Source: Enterobacter sp. ENT03 (lineage in GTDB: Bacteria > Pseudomonadota > Gammaproteobacteria > Enterobacterales > Enterobacteriaceae). From it: 64,000 nucleotides of DNA. Shown piece by piece: positions 8,340 to 17,491 of this stretch. The stretch covers positions 1 through 64,000 of the forward strand of contig NZ_JAHUXA010000003.1 of assembly GCF_019218745.1 (NCBI RefSeq). The letters run 5' to 3'. The notes beneath the pieces are model-generated. The model worked only from the letters and a program-made list of their open reading frames with translations. It was not told the origin of the DNA and searched no databases. Position 1 is the first letter of the stretch, and the number at the start of each line of letters is the position of its first letter. The position numbers and the translations under genes were made by a program.

Positions 8340-8861
8340 TATTTAATCCCTTTGCATCATATGAATAATAAATTATATGAATATGTGTGATTTCGGATTA
8401 AATCACAGTGCCGATACTATTCTATAAAGTTCATATTTTTTTAAAAGAAAGGTGTAAGTAAATCATATTATATATTGCAATTTATTTCTTGATTGGTAGT
8501 TATTTTTTCCATGAATATCAAGAAGATGAAATCATCCATGTGGGTTATGATATGCCTTTTAAATTAATGAGTTGTGAACATTACGTTTATATTATTCACG
8601 GTGGTTAATTGGTGCTTCAAATTCATTCATGGTGATTATGATTATATTGAGTGCGAAAAAAAACCAGCCCTGATGGGCTGGCAATGTTTACGCATTGGCA
8701 TGATAACGAAATGCAAAAAATAGTTAAATCGTTCAGGTTAATAACGGCGAAATAATGGCATGCAGAAATTCCGCGCGCAACGGGATTTCGCTTTTTCAGG
8801 TGCAATAAGCTGCGGCTGCTAAACTGGCGCTATAGCAGACAGTAAAGGAGAAAACCCGGCG
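8340..8861. other. AT-rich intergenic region between porin and vsr
   Basis: These 522 bases hold no convincing protein gene. The left part is very AT-rich and is the porin promoter region. The right part holds a minus-strand terminator (8656-8682) with no gene in front of it, and the vsr leader. Nothing resembling dcm, which precedes vsr in E. coli, remains. Confidence 0.7.
8656..8682 (-). terminator. Isolated rho-independent terminator, possibly the end of a small RNA
   Basis: On the minus strand a perfect seven-base-pair stem with a four-base loop (CCAGCCC-ATCA-GGGCTGG) is followed by eight Ts. No convincing minus-strand protein gene precedes it. A weak promoter-like pair lies just upstream on that strand (TTTAAC, 17-base gap, TATCAT). 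The structure would suit a short Hfq-dependent RNA. In E. coli the small RNA RseX is encoded next to yedS, but I cannot confirm homology. Confidence 0.55.
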
Positions 8862-9332
8862 ATGACGGATGTGCATGACAAAGCGACACGCAGTAAAAAT
8901 ATGCGTGCCATCGGGACGCATGACACGGCAATAGAAAAGCGGCTTTCCGGATTACTCACCGGCCTCGGGCTGGTTTTTCACGTGCAGGATGCCGCGCTTC
9001 CCGGTCGGCCGGACTTTGTGATTGATGATTATCAGTGCGTCATTTTCACCCATGGCTGCTTCTGGCATCACCACAACTGTTATCTGTTTAAAGTCCCGGC
9101 GACGCGCACGGATTTCTGGCTGGGGAAGATCGGCAAAAACGTTGCCCGTGACCAGCGTGATATTACACAGCTGCGGGCGGATGGCTGGCGGGTGCTGGTG
9201 GTGTGGGAATGTGCCTTGCGCGGGCGGCAGAAGCTGAGTGATGAACAACTGAGCGTTCGGCTGGAGGAGTGGATCTGCGGCGGCGGGGAAGCCGCGCAGA
9301 TCGACACGCAGGGGATCCAGACTATTTCTTGA
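8862..9332 (+). CDS. vsr: Very-short-patch repair endonuclease Vsr
   Basis: The 156-residue endonuclease nicks 5' of the mismatched T in T:G pairs that arise when 5-methylcytosine in CCWGG sites is deaminated, starting very-short-patch repair. The active-site residues are present: Asp51 in GRPDF, His64, and the cluster HH-H around residues 69-71 in CFWHHHNC. It aligns with E. coli Vsr end to end. In E. coli, vsr overlaps the end of the methylase gene dcm; here a porin is the upstream neighbour and dcm is absent from the window. The ATG at 8862 has AAGGAG eleven bases upstream. It overlaps the convergent yedA by 11 bases. Confidence 0.96.
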   Translation: MTDVHDKATRSKNMRAIGTHDTAIEKRLSGLLTGLGLVFHVQDAALPGRPDFVIDDYQCVIFTHGCFWHHHNCYLFKVPATRTDFWLGKIGKNVARDQRDITQLRADGWRVLVVWECALRGRQKLSDEQLSVRLEEWICGGGEAAQIDTQGIQTIS

Positions 9333-10233
9333 TCTCGCACGGTGTCACCACCGGGCGGGCAGGGAACAGGTATTTCCCCAGCGTTACCAGCACTACCGCA
9401 AGAATAATGATGCCCAGCGCCAGCCACTCCACCGGCGACAGGACCTCGCCGGCAAAGGTGGTACCCAGCAGCACTGCCACCACCGGATTCACATAGGCGT
9501 AGCTGGTCGCGACAGCCGGGGTGGTATTGCGAATAAGGTACATGTACGCACTAATGGCGATAATCGAACCAAAGATTGCCAGATAGCCCACCGCTAAAAA
9601 GCCTGACAGCGTCGGCAGGGTGGTGAGGCTTTCCCCGGTGATCCAGGACGCCGCCAGCAGCACGATGCCCGCCGCCAGCATTTCAATAGCACCCGCCATC
9701 ATGCCGACCGGCAGTGCAATGCGCGAACCGTACACCGAGCCAAACGCCCAGCTTAGCGAGCCGATTAAGATCATCACTGCGCCCAGCGGATTTCCGCTCA
9801 GGTTACCGCCACTGTTAAGCAGCACAATGCCGCTGAGGCCAATCGCAATGCCAAGCCACTCCAGCTTGCGGGTTTTAATGCCAAAAAAATGGCTAAAACA
9901 GAGCGTGAACAGCGGCACCGTTGCCACGACCACCGCGGCAATCCCCGACGGCACATTCTGGTGCTCCGCGACGGTGACCATGCCATTACCCACCGCCAGC
10001 AATAACACGCCGATCAGTGCGGCATTAAGCAGTGGACGCAGCGGCGGTAACCGGTGCCCGGTAAACAGCAGAAACGTCAGCAACAGAATGCCGGCGGTGA
10101 GAAAACGGACGCCCGCCATCATTAACGGCGGCCAGCTCTCGACCCCAACGCGGATAACAAAGTAAGTGGAACCCCAGATAATATAAAGCGCGAAAAGAGA
10201 ACCTATAAGCGGTAAAAGCTGCCTGAAACGCAT
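9322..10233 (-). CDS. yedA: EamA-family inner-membrane transporter YedA
   Basis: The 303-residue protein has ten predicted membrane segments arranged as two EamA repeats (first near IIWGSTYFVIRVGVESWPP, second near LIGSLSWAFGSVYGSR). This is the drug/metabolite transporter superfamily. It matches E. coli YedA closely; the physiological substrate is not established. The start at 10233 (MRFRQLLPL) gives the usual length; an upstream ATG in the same frame adds fifteen atypical residues. It converges on vsr and is divergent from yedI. Confidence 0.92.
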   Translation of the reverse strand: MRFRQLLPLIGSLFALYIIWGSTYFVIRVGVESWPPLMMAGVRFLTAGILLLTFLLFTGHRLPPLRPLLNAALIGVLLLAVGNGMVTVAEHQNVPSGIAAVVVATVPLFTLCFSHFFGIKTRKLEWLGIAIGLSGIVLLNSGGNLSGNPLGAVMILIGSLSWAFGSVYGSRIALPVGMMAGAIEMLAAGIVLLAASWITGESLTTLPTLSGFLAVGYLAIFGSIIAISAYMYLIRNTTPAVATSYAYVNPVVAVLLGTTFAGEVLSPVEWLALGIIILAVVLVTLGKYLFPARPVVTPCEIKK

Positions 10234-10412
10234 ACGCCCTCGCGGCGGAATAAAAAGAAGATTTACAGTAAACGACAAAACTACTTAGCTGGCGAGTCAT
10301 TTAGTTACCCGGTGAATGTTAATTTTTTGTTGACTTCAGGGCGGGCATTTCGCGGCGGGCATTTATGCTCCATACTTATTGTTATATCAACAAAAAACAG
10401 AAGGAACGTATT

Positions 10413-11324
10413 TTGGCGGGAAGTAGTTTATTAACCTTACTGGACGACATTGCCACCTTACTGGATGACATCTCCGTAATGGGCAAACTGGCGGCGAAAA
10501 AAACGGCGGGCGTGCTCGGCGATGATTTGTCACTCAACGCGCAACAGGTATCCGGCGTACGCGCCAATCGCGAGCTGCCGGTGGTGTGGAGCGTGGCGAA
10601 AGGCTCGTTGCTCAACAAAGTGATCCTCGTGCCGCTGGCGCTGCTCATCAGCGCCTTTATTCCCTGGGCGATCACGCCGCTGCTGATGGTCGGTGGGGCA
10701 TTTTTATGTTTTGAAGGGGTGGAAAAGGTGCTGCATACGCTGCACGCCCGTAAGCATAAAGAGACGCCGGAAGCGCGCCAGCAGCGCCTCGACGCCATTG
10801 CCGCGCAGGATCCAAAAACCTTCGAGCGCGATAAAGTCAAAGGGGCGATCCGCACCGATTTTATCCTGTCGGCAGAAATCGTTGCGATTACGCTGGGGAT
10901 TGTTGCCGACGCGCCGCTGCTTAACCAGGTTCTGGTGCTCTCCGGCATTGCGCTGGTGGTGACCATTGGCGTGTATGGCCTGGTCGGCGTGATCGTCAAA
11001 CTGGATGATGTGGGTTACTGGCTGGCGGAGAAGCCCGGTGCTGTGGCAAGATCGGTGGGCAAAGGCCTGCTGGTGGTTGCCCCCTGGCTGATGAAGTCGC
11101 TCTCCATCATCGGTACGTTAGCGATGTTTCTGGTGGGTGGTGGGATCGTGGTGCACGGCATCGCTCCGCTGCACCATGCGATTGAACACATGGCTGGCGC
11201 ACACGGTGCGGTGGTGCAGGCAACCTTACCGATGCTGGCTAATTTAGTGCTGGGCTTTGTGATAGGCCTGGCTGTTGTGGCGGTGGTGAAAGGGATCGCG
11301 CGGTTACGCGGCGCGACGCAGTAA
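10413..11324 (+). CDS. yedI: DUF808-family inner-membrane protein YedI
   Basis: The 303-residue protein has an N-terminal soluble segment ([20 protein letters not shown]) and several hydrophobic helices between residues 70 and 300. It matches E. coli YedI along its length; the family has no assigned function. The start is taken as the TTG at 10413 because AAGGA lies seven bases upstream and this gives the family N-terminus. The region upstream in the same frame is not conserved. A short hairpin (CCCGGCAGTGCCGGG) separates it from dgcQ. Confidence 0.88.
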   Translation: MAGSSLLTLLDDIATLLDDISVMGKLAAKKTAGVLGDDLSLNAQQVSGVRANRELPVVWSVAKGSLLNKVILVPLALLISAFIPWAITPLLMVGGAFLCFEGVEKVLHTLHARKHKETPEARQQRLDAIAAQDPKTFERDKVKGAIRTDFILSAEIVAITLGIVADAPLLNQVLVLSGIALVVTIGVYGLVGVIVKLDDVGYWLAEKPGAVARSVGKGLLVVAPWLMKSLSIIGTLAMFLVGGGIVVHGIAPLHHAIEHMAGAHGAVVQATLPMLANLVLGFVIGLAVVAVVKGIARLRGATQ

Positions 11325-11389
11325 CCAGTTCTTGCCCGGCAGTGCCGGGCATTTTTACCGGCACAATCTCAAACTCAGGAAAACGAGCT

Positions 11390-13073
11390 GTGCTGTTAAA
11401 AAAAATGCGCCACTATTTTGATCCCGGTCGGATCGTTAACCTTTGCTTTGCTTTTGTGCTGGTCAGCTCAACCGTGCTCACCTGGCGCGAGGCTGAGGTG
11501 CTGGAAGATGCTTACGCCGGCAGCCAGCAAACGACACTTGATAAGGCCGCCTCAGCGCTGGATCGGCAGATGCAAACCGGCGTCAATTTGCTGCTGTTTT
11601 ATCATAATAGTATGCAGACTGCGATGCAGACGCCCCTCGCATTGAAGGTAGTGTACGACACCCGAAATCAGTATGCCGCCGTCCGCCAGCACCCCTACTG
11701 GCAGATTAATGCCGATGCCCGACGCACGCTGTCGATAAGCGGCGTAGGCGAGGCGTTTGTCAGACACCATCCTTTACTGAATTACGACGTGCCCCTACTG
11801 AATAATGAAATGAGCGCCGCGCTGGAAATGGGTTATATGATGCGTCTGTCCGGCGTCTGTCCGGCGTCTGTCCGGCGTCTACCCGGTTGCGCCGGTACGT
11901 GCAATCTACGTTTCTCGCGCCGGTTATTTTCTTTCAACCGATGCTCCGCCCGATACCGCCGCTATCATTACCCGCTTTGAAGATCTGCTCGACGCTGACT
12001 GGTTCACCGGCCAGTCGCCTACTAAAAACCCTGCCCGTAGCGTGCACTGGTTTGCTGACGGCGGCGACCATGTCACCGCCAGTATTCCGCTCGATTATCA
12101 GCACTACTGGTACGGTACCATCGCGTTGCAGTTTCCGTTGAATCAACTGAAAAAACAGCTGGAAGATTCCCTGACCGACGAGGATCAAGGGGAGTATCAG
12201 CTGTTTGACAACCAGTTCAGGTTGATCACCGCATCAACCACTAATAATGCCACGCCGCAATCATTCAGCGACGCGCACAGGCAGGAGCTTATCCAGGCGG
12301 TGGCCCTGGATCCCACTGGCAACCTGCGCCTCGGCAGTCAGTTTATCAGCTGGCAAAAACTCAAACATTTCGATGGTGTATTAATCCGCATTCACTCCCT
12401 GAGCGCGGGTCTGGATGGCGACTTTGGCACCATCAGCATCGTCATTGCGCTGCTGTGGCTGTTATTTACCACGATGGTGCTGTTGTCGTGGATGGTGATC
12501 CGCCGGATGGTACGCAACATGTACCAGATGCAAAATTCCCTGCAGTGGCAGGCCTGGCACGATCCGTTAACCCGCCTGAGCAACCGTGGTGGGCTGTTTG
12601 AACAGGCAAAAAAACTCACCGCCCATAGCCAGCAGACCGGCGAGGCGTTAGCGGTGATCCAGATTGACCTTGACCACTTTAAGCAGGTTAACGACCGCTA
12701 CGGTCATCAGGCGGGCGATCGGGTACTGACGCATGTGGCGCGGCTGATCAGTGACACGCTGCGCGTTGGGGATGTAGCAGGGCGCGTGGGCGGTGAAGAG
12801 TTTTGCGTGATTTTACCGAATACGACGCTGGCGCAGGGCGCTGCCATTGCGGAACGTATCCGCGCGCGCATCGCTGCTAAAGAGATCCTGCTGGCGAAAG
12901 GCCGCACGTTGCGGATGAGCGCTTCATTGGGCGTCAGCAGCGGCGTGGTGGAAGACATGATGAATTTTGAGTTATTGCAGTCCGTTGCCGATAACCGTCT
13001 CTACCATGCCAAACGCAGCGGGCGCAATCAGGTGTGCGCCCACGATGACTATCAGGACTCACCCAGCCAGTGA
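11390..13073 (+). pseudogene. dgcQ: Diguanylate cyclase DgcQ, frameshifted by an 11-bp repeat expansion
   Basis: The gene encodes a membrane-anchored sensor with a GGDEF domain, which in E. coli makes cyclic di-GMP and influences cellulose production. A GTG start at 11390 with AGGA nine bases upstream opens a frame with a transmembrane helix and part of the periplasmic sensor, ending early at 11980 after 196 residues. Sensor sequence resumes in another frame. From 12042 it runs through a second membrane helix into the cyclase domain with the active-site motif GGEEF (GRVGGEEFCVIL). The break falls in tandem repeats of CGTCTGTCCGG at 11843. Removing two repeats (22 bases) restores one continuous frame reading RLSGVYPVAPVRAIYVSRAG. 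As sequenced the product lacks its catalytic domain. Reversible slippage or an assembly error are both possible. Confidence 0.9.
11843..11886 (+). repeat. Tandem repeat of an 11-bp unit inside dgcQ
   Basis: Three perfect direct copies of CGTCTGTCCGG are followed by a degenerate fourth copy, CGTCTACCCGG. The degenerate copy encodes a sequence that fits the intact protein, so the ancestral gene probably had one perfect and one degenerate copy. Each added unit shifts the reading frame by two; three added units would restore it. Confidence 0.95.
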
Positions 13074-13867
13074 TCGAGGCCTTCACGCCAGCCCGCCGGG
13101 CCCTGCAGGGTTGTATGGTAAACGCGATCAGGATCCTCATTACGCAGCGCCACACCGTCGCGGTTCAGGCCTTTCACCACCACGGCGAAATCGACGTTAT
13201 CGAGCAGAGGGGCATCGTTTGGGCCATCCCCGAGGCCCAGGGTGAGATGTGAATGGCCATCGCGCTGGCGGTACTGTTTGGTCAGCCAGTTTACGGCCTG
13301 ATCTTTGCCGCCGCGTTCATCCAGCACGTGCCAGTAACGCGCACCCTGCATAAAACGTAATCCCAGCCCCGCCAGCGTGTCGCTGAATACGGCCATGCGT
13401 TCATCACTGTCGCGCCAGATCAACGTCTCAGAGGCTTCATGGAGCCGCGCGAGGCCCGCCTGCGCAGGGGGCAGTCCGGTAACGTCTGCCAGCACCCGGT
13501 CGTCGAGCTCGCTGAACAGCGTGAATTTATAACCATTCTTGTCACGTAACTGCGTCAGCACGCTGACCACCTCGTCATGCGTCGCGCCGTTAATCAGCCG
13601 CGGATAATCCGCATGATCCTGCCAGTCGCTATCCAGCTGGATCACCGCGCCGTTCTCAGCAATAAACGGCAGGTCCTCCAGGCCGAGATTTTTCTGCAAC
13701 GCGATCATTTCAGCGGCGGTTTTGCTGCTGCACAGGATGACCGGGATACGATGTTGCCCAAGGCGGCTCAGCCACTCGGCGGCGGGTTGCCAGTCCCAGG
13801 TATGGCTGTCCAGTAGCGTGCCATCGAGATCGGTGAAAACCAGTAACGGGTCGTGCAGGGTTGGCAT
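13052..13867 (-). CDS. mpgP: Mannosyl-3-phosphoglycerate phosphatase family protein
   Basis: The 271-residue HAD-superfamily phosphatase has motif I FTDLDGT (nucleophile Asp13, general acid Asp15), motif II in VILCSSKT and motif [14 protein letters not shown]. It matches E. coli YedP, annotated as mannosyl-3-phosphoglycerate phosphatase; whether enterobacteria make the mannosylglycerate precursor is unclear, so the true substrate is uncertain. The start at 13867 has AGGAG upstream and gives [11 protein letters not shown]. Its end overlaps the convergent dgcQ by 22 bases. Confidence 0.9.
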   Translation of the reverse strand: MPTLHDPLLVFTDLDGTLLDSHTWDWQPAAEWLSRLGQHRIPVILCSSKTAAEMIALQKNLGLEDLPFIAENGAVIQLDSDWQDHADYPRLINGATHDEVVSVLTQLRDKNGYKFTLFSELDDRVLADVTGLPPAQAGLARLHEASETLIWRDSDERMAVFSDTLAGLGLRFMQGARYWHVLDERGGKDQAVNWLTKQYRQRDGHSHLTLGLGDGPNDAPLLDNVDFAVVVKGLNRDGVALRNEDPDRVYHTTLQGPAGWREGLDHWLGES

Positions 13868-14048
13868 AAAAACGGCTCCTGTAATCCGGGTAAAGGTGCG
13901 CGATGCTAAGAAAAATCCCAAATACTGTGAAGGTTTGTAAGGCTTTCTTTCTGGGGCAAGGGAGCGCAAGTCTTCTGCGGCGCGACCTTGCAATTCATAA
14001 CCTTTATGAATTCTATGTTAGTGAATTATTACCAATGTAAATATATCC

Positions 14049-14077
14049 TTGTCACTTATATCAATAGTAGATACAGT
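14049..14077 (+). promoter_or_regulatory. Candidate dsrA promoter
   Basis: TTGTCA at 14049-14054 and TACAGT at 14072-14077 are 17 bases apart and lie 4-5 bases before the first base of the dsrA-like RNA. The elements match five of six and four of six sigma-70 consensus bases. Confidence 0.55.
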
Positions 14078-14081
14078 CTCT

Positions 14082-14168
14082 GCACATCAGATTTCCTGGT
14101 GTAACGAATTTTCAAGTGCTTCTTGCAATCGCAAGCTTTAACCCGGCCTCCCCAGGCCGGGTTTTTTT
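14082..14168 (+). ncRNA. dsrA: Small regulatory RNA DsrA
   Basis: About 87 nt match E. coli DsrA: the first stem-loop (CACATCAGATTTCCTGGTG), the rpoS-pairing stretch running into AACGAATTTT and AAGTGCTTCTTG, and a terminator hairpin (CCCGGCCTCCCCAGGCCGGG) ending in seven Ts. DsrA is an Hfq-dependent RNA that opens the rpoS leader at low temperature, raising sigma-S, and also pairs with hns mRNA. The second stem differs from E. coli as remembered (CTTGCAATCGCAAG rather than CTTGCTTAAGCAAG). The location between mpgP and yodD is the same. Confidence 0.93.
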
Positions 14169-14180
14169 ATATCCTTGATC

Positions 14181-14405
14181 TTAGCGGTTAATTTCCGATG
14201 CGCTAAAGTCATGAATATCCAGCTCAAATGCCTCTGCCAGCTCCCGCCACGTATGATAATCGCGCCCGTCAACGCTTACCCGTTGTCCGTCATCGCTTTC
14301 AACACGATGAATAGTGCTTTCGCTGATTTCATTAATGGCCGCCAGCAGGGCGTCGACATTGATTTCGCCTTCAGTAGAAGGGGTATTGCCGTGATCGCCT
14401 TTCAT
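14181..14405 (-). CDS. yodD: Small stress-associated protein YodD
   Basis: The 74-residue soluble protein matches E. coli YodD, especially the stretch VDALLAAINEISES and the C-terminal half (SVDGRDYHTWRELAEAFELDIHDFS). Its molecular function is unknown; the E. coli gene responds to peroxide and acid stress. The start at 14405 follows an AAGG element and removes a nonconserved 19-residue extension. A sigma-S-like -10 (CTATACTT on the minus strand, 14436-14443) lies 31 bases upstream. Confidence 0.9.
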   Translation of the reverse strand: MKGDHGNTPSTEGEINVDALLAAINEISESTIHRVESDDGQRVSVDGRDYHTWRELAEAFELDIHDFSASEINR

Positions 14406-14435
14406 TGCCGTTACCTTTTCCAGCTGCGACAGCGT

Positions 14436-14443
14436 AAGTATAG
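14436..14443 (-). promoter_or_regulatory. Sigma-S-type -10 element for yodD
   Basis: On the minus strand CTATACTT is a perfect extended -10 for RpoS polymerase, placed to give a short leader before yodD. Confidence 0.55.
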
Positions 14444-14499
14444 ACGGTGGAGAAAACAGCAATCAGGCAGATGAACACTGTCAGAACACGGGTTTTGTT

Positions 14500-14506
14500 C
14501 TACACT
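14500..14506 (+). promoter_or_regulatory. Sigma-S-type -10 element for dsrB
   Basis: CTACACT fits the RpoS-preferred -10 (CTAYACT) and lies 27 bases before the dsrB start codon. E. coli dsrB is known to depend on sigma-S. Confidence 0.55.
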
Positions 14507-14533
14507 GGCAAAAATGCACTCTGGAGGATGAAA

Positions 14534-14722
14534 ATGAAGGTAAACGATAAGGTTACAGTTAAAACGGACGGGGGTCCTCGCCGTCCGGGAGTCGTACTGG
14601 CCGTCGAGCCATTCAGTGAAGGCACTATGTATCTGGTTTCCCTTGAGGACTATCCGTTAGGTATCTGGTTCTTTAATGAACTGGGGCACCCGGACGGAGT
14701 ATTTGTGGAGAAGCAGGGCTAG
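14534..14722 (+). CDS. dsrB: Small protein DsrB
   Basis: The 62-residue protein ([19 protein letters not shown]…) is nearly identical to E. coli DsrB, named for its place beside dsrA. Its function is unknown; the basic, beta-rich sequence resembles small SH3-like folds, an impression only. The ATG at 14534 has GGAGG six bases upstream. It is divergent from yodD and converges on rcsA. Confidence 0.93.
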   Translation: MKVNDKVTVKTDGGPRRPGVVLAVEPFSEGTMYLVSLEDYPLGIWFFNELGHPDGVFVEKQG

Positions 14723-14763
14723 TAAACCCTCCGGCGGGGGGAGGGTGGCGCCCGCTTACCCTC

Positions 14764-15387
14764 TCACCGCATATTAACGAAAATACCGTTGGTCACATTA
14801 TCGGTGAGTCGTACCACGTGATAGATCACTTGCTTATTATGCGTTTTTATTTTTCTTTTAATATTACCCTTATGTGATGATACCGTCTTCGCTTTAATAT
14901 TCATTTGATCGGATATTTGAATGGTCCCTTGTCCTGACATCCACATTTTCAACATGCTGGATTCAGTCCGGCTTAACGAGAGTGTTGGCAGGTTAATGGA
15001 ACCCGTGCCCTTTGCCTCTGTACTCAGGCAACCACCCAATATTTCGTCCAGAGATTCGGGCTTAATCGATTTCGAACTAATTAATAAGTTTTTGCGTACC
15101 AGCAGATATTCATCAAAGTGGATATTGGCAATCGCCATAAACACAATAAACATTGTTTTCGGATACTGATTAATGATTTGCTTAATTTGCAGGCTGAGTT
15201 CCTGGTCATGTATAAAGCAGTCTTCATTAATAAATACCACTGCGGGTTTTAGCGCCGCGCAGGCAGAACCAAGCTCATCAACGGTCTGTACATCATTGAT
15301 TTCTCGCTTTTTTACTCCCCGGCTTGTCAGGTATCCGGTTAATCCCAACCTGGTATAACTGCATAAATCCATAATAATCGTTGACAT
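14764..15387 (-). CDS. rcsA: Capsule and motility regulator RcsA
   Basis: The 207-residue LuxR-type DNA-binding protein has an N-terminal domain without the phosphorylation site of true response regulators and a C-terminal helix-turn-helix ([12 protein letters not shown]…[26 protein letters not shown]). RcsA pairs with RcsB to activate colanic acid genes and its own gene and to repress flhDC. Lon protease normally keeps it scarce. An RcsAB box lies upstream, as expected for autoactivation. Confidence 0.96.
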   Translation of the reverse strand: MSTIIMDLCSYTRLGLTGYLTSRGVKKREINDVQTVDELGSACAALKPAVVFINEDCFIHDQELSLQIKQIINQYPKTMFIVFMAIANIHFDEYLLVRKNLLISSKSIKPESLDEILGGCLSTEAKGTGSINLPTLSLSRTESSMLKMWMSGQGTIQISDQMNIKAKTVSSHKGNIKRKIKTHNKQVIYHVVRLTDNVTNGIFVNMR

Positions 15388-15534
15388 GGCATACCCTCAC
15401 TCAATGCGTAACGATAATTCACCCTGCCTGAATGCTGTAGATCAGCCAACCGGATGAAAATAATCTAAAAAGCGTTTGAGCAACACAAGACTTTCAGGCG
15501 AACTCACTATCCCGTAAAGTTACGTATAATTTGC

Positions 15535-15548
15535 CAGGAATCATCTTA
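15535..15548 (-). promoter_or_regulatory. RcsAB box upstream of rcsA
   Basis: On the minus strand TAAGATGATTCCTG matches the RcsAB consensus TAAGAATATTCCTA at 11 of 14 positions. It lies about 150 bases before the rcsA start, where E. coli rcsA has its autoregulatory box. Confidence 0.7.
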
Positions 15549-15669
15549 AAGTAAAGTAAATGTTTCGATCTGTGAAGGGGCTAAAAACAATTAAGCCGCG
15601 CCAGTTATATCCTGGTAGATGTGCCTGTAATTAATTTTTAGGAATAACCTCAGAAAGGGCGTACTAACT

Positions 15670-16464
15670 TTATGGGTTAGTATTCTGCGGCATCTCACTG
15701 ACAATATCCGCCAGCAAATTGAAGATCTCACTGAATAAATGCTCGCAGAACGGCGCGATGAGCGGCATCAATAAGGCCATCAGCAGGATGCCTACGCTCA
15801 GCGTGATTGGGAAGCCAATCGCGAAAACAGAGAGTTGCGGTGCCATGCGGTTGAGCAGGCCAAGGGAGATGTTCAGGGTCAGCAGCATGGTAATTACCGG
15901 CAGGGCCAGCATCAGGCCGTTGATGAAAATTAACCCCCCGGCACGCGCCAGCGCGAGGAACGCGTTGCTGTTAACCGGATTGTTACCGACCGGCAGCGTA
16001 TGGAAGGTATCCACCAGCATGGAAATCAGCCACAGGTGACCATCAAAGGTCAAAAACAGCAGCAGCGCCAGCAGATCCATAAAGCGCGCCAGCACCGGCA
16101 TATTCAGGTTACTGGCGGGATCAAAGAAGGTGGCGAACGACAGGCCCATTTGCAGGCCGATAAGCTCGCCCGCGGTACGGATCGCCGCAAAGGCGAACTG
16201 CATGGTAAAGCCCAGCGCAATACCAATCATAATTTGCTGCAACGCCAGCCACAGGGCGTTAGCGGAAAAAACGGTGACGTCGTTGGCAGGCAATGACGGG
16301 GCGATCACAAAGGTGATCACCAGCCCCAGGCCCAGTTTGACGCGCTTGGGCACGGTGCGTTCGCTTAAGATTGGGGCGGTGGAGATCAGCGCCAGCACGC
16401 GCAGCAGTGGCCAGAAATACATACTTAGCCAGTGCAGCCACTGGTCGCTGGTGACGTGCAGCAT
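15670..16464 (-). CDS. fliR: Flagellar export gate protein FliR
   Basis: The 264-residue inner-membrane protein is a core part of the flagellar type III export gate. With FliP and FliQ it forms the helical FliP5-FliQ4-FliR1 channel inside the MS ring. Hydrophobic segments run through most of the chain (for example [15 protein letters not shown] near the N-terminus). It is the last gene of the fliLMNOPQR series, eight bases after fliQ, and the length matches the family. Confidence 0.96.
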   Translation of the reverse strand: MLHVTSDQWLHWLSMYFWPLLRVLALISTAPILSERTVPKRVKLGLGLVITFVIAPSLPANDVTVFSANALWLALQQIMIGIALGFTMQFAFAAIRTAGELIGLQMGLSFATFFDPASNLNMPVLARFMDLLALLLFLTFDGHLWLISMLVDTFHTLPVGNNPVNSNAFLALARAGGLIFINGLMLALPVITMLLTLNISLGLLNRMAPQLSVFAIGFPITLSVGILLMALLMPLIAPFCEHLFSEIFNLLADIVSEMPQNTNP

Positions 16465-16472
16465 CTCAGGCG

Positions 16473-16742
16473 TTATCCGATGATGTACGGGATGTTGTTA
16501 AACAGACCGCGCATATAGTCGAGCAGCAAATTCAGCATCCACGGGCCAGCCACCACGATAGCCGTTACCACCGCGATGATTTTAGGAATGAACGACAGCG
16601 TCATTTCGTTAATTTGCGTTGCCGCCTGCAAAATACTGATCACCAGACCGGTGACCAGGGCGACCAGCAGCAGCGGCGCAGCAAGGGCAAGGGCGATTTT
16701 CATCGCATCCGTGCCCATCATCATGACCGATTCAGGCGTCAT
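16473..16742 (-). CDS. fliQ: Flagellar export gate protein FliQ
   Basis: The 89-residue protein forms two transmembrane helices ([20 protein letters not shown] and a second around residues 50-75). Four copies wrap around FliP and FliR in the export gate. It begins [15 protein letters not shown] like the E. coli protein. It starts 11 bases after fliP and is followed eight bases later by fliR. Confidence 0.96.
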   Translation of the reverse strand: MTPESVMMMGTDAMKIALALAAPLLLVALVTGLVISILQAATQINEMTLSFIPKIIAVVTAIVVAGPWMLNLLLDYMRGLFNNIPYIIG

Positions 16743-16753
16743 TGTGCCATTCC

Positions 16754-17491
16754 TTAACTGTAGAAACTCTGGGCCAGCGATCCGACCAGCAGCTGCCAGC
16801 CGTCAACCAGCACGAACAGCATCAGCTTAAACGGTAACGCAATAGTGGCGGGCGGCACCATCATCATCCCCAGCGCCATCAGCACGCTGGCGATCACCAG
16901 GTCGATGATTAAAAACGGAATGAAAATGGTAAAGCCGATCTGGAAGGCGGTTTTTAACTCGCTGGTGACATACGCCGGTAGCAGAATGCGCAGCGGCACC
17001 GCTTCCGGGCCCTGCAACGGGCCGGTATTTCCCAGGCGGGCAAACAACGCCAGATCCGCTTCACGGGTCTGACGCATCATGAACTCTTTTAACGGCTGCG
17101 CGCCTTTTTCCAGTGCCACGTCGACGGAAATTTTACTTTCGGAAAACGGCTGGTAGGCCTCTGTATAAATCTTGTCGATGACCGGGGACATAATGAAAAA
17201 GGTGAGAAATAACGCCAGACCCAGCAACACCTGGTTCGGCGGCGCGGAGGGCGTACCCAGCGCGTTACGCAGCAGGCCAAACACAATAATGATGCGCGTG
17301 AAGCTGGTCATCATCAGCAGAATGGCAGGCAGGAAGGTGAGCGAGGTGATAAACACCAGCGTCTGCACCGGCAGCGACCAGCTTTGACCGCCACCGGCGA
17401 GCGGCTGGCTGATCAGACCCGGAAGCTGGGCAAACGCGGAGGGCGCAACCAGCACTAAGCCAGCCAGCGCAAGGGACAACAAACGGCGCAT
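16754..17491 (-). CDS. fliP: Flagellar export gate protein FliP
   Basis: The 245-residue protein has a cleavable signal peptide ([15 protein letters not shown]…SAFA), unusual for an inner-membrane export component but typical of FliP, followed by four hydrophobic segments. Signature stretches include [20 protein letters not shown] and [17 protein letters not shown]. Five copies form the export pore with FliQ and FliR. Its start shares one base with the fliO stop codon, implying coupled translation. Confidence 0.97.
   Translation of the reverse strand: MRRLLSLALAGLVLVAPSAFAQLPGLISQPLAGGGQSWSLPVQTLVFITSLTFLPAILLMMTSFTRIIIVFGLLRNALGTPSAPPNQVLLGLALFLTFFIMSPVIDKIYTEAYQPFSESKISVDVALEKGAQPLKEFMMRQTREADLALFARLGNTGPLQGPEAVPLRILLPAYVTSELKTAFQIGFTIFIPFLIIDLVIASVLMALGMMMVPPATIALPFKLMLFVLVDGWQLLVGSLAQSFYS

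Noticed and set aside
8623..8805. A 60-codon minus-strand frame upstream of the lone terminator
   Set aside because: The frame runs through the terminator hairpin, has no good start signal and does not resemble a known protein. A small RNA is a better explanation for the terminator.
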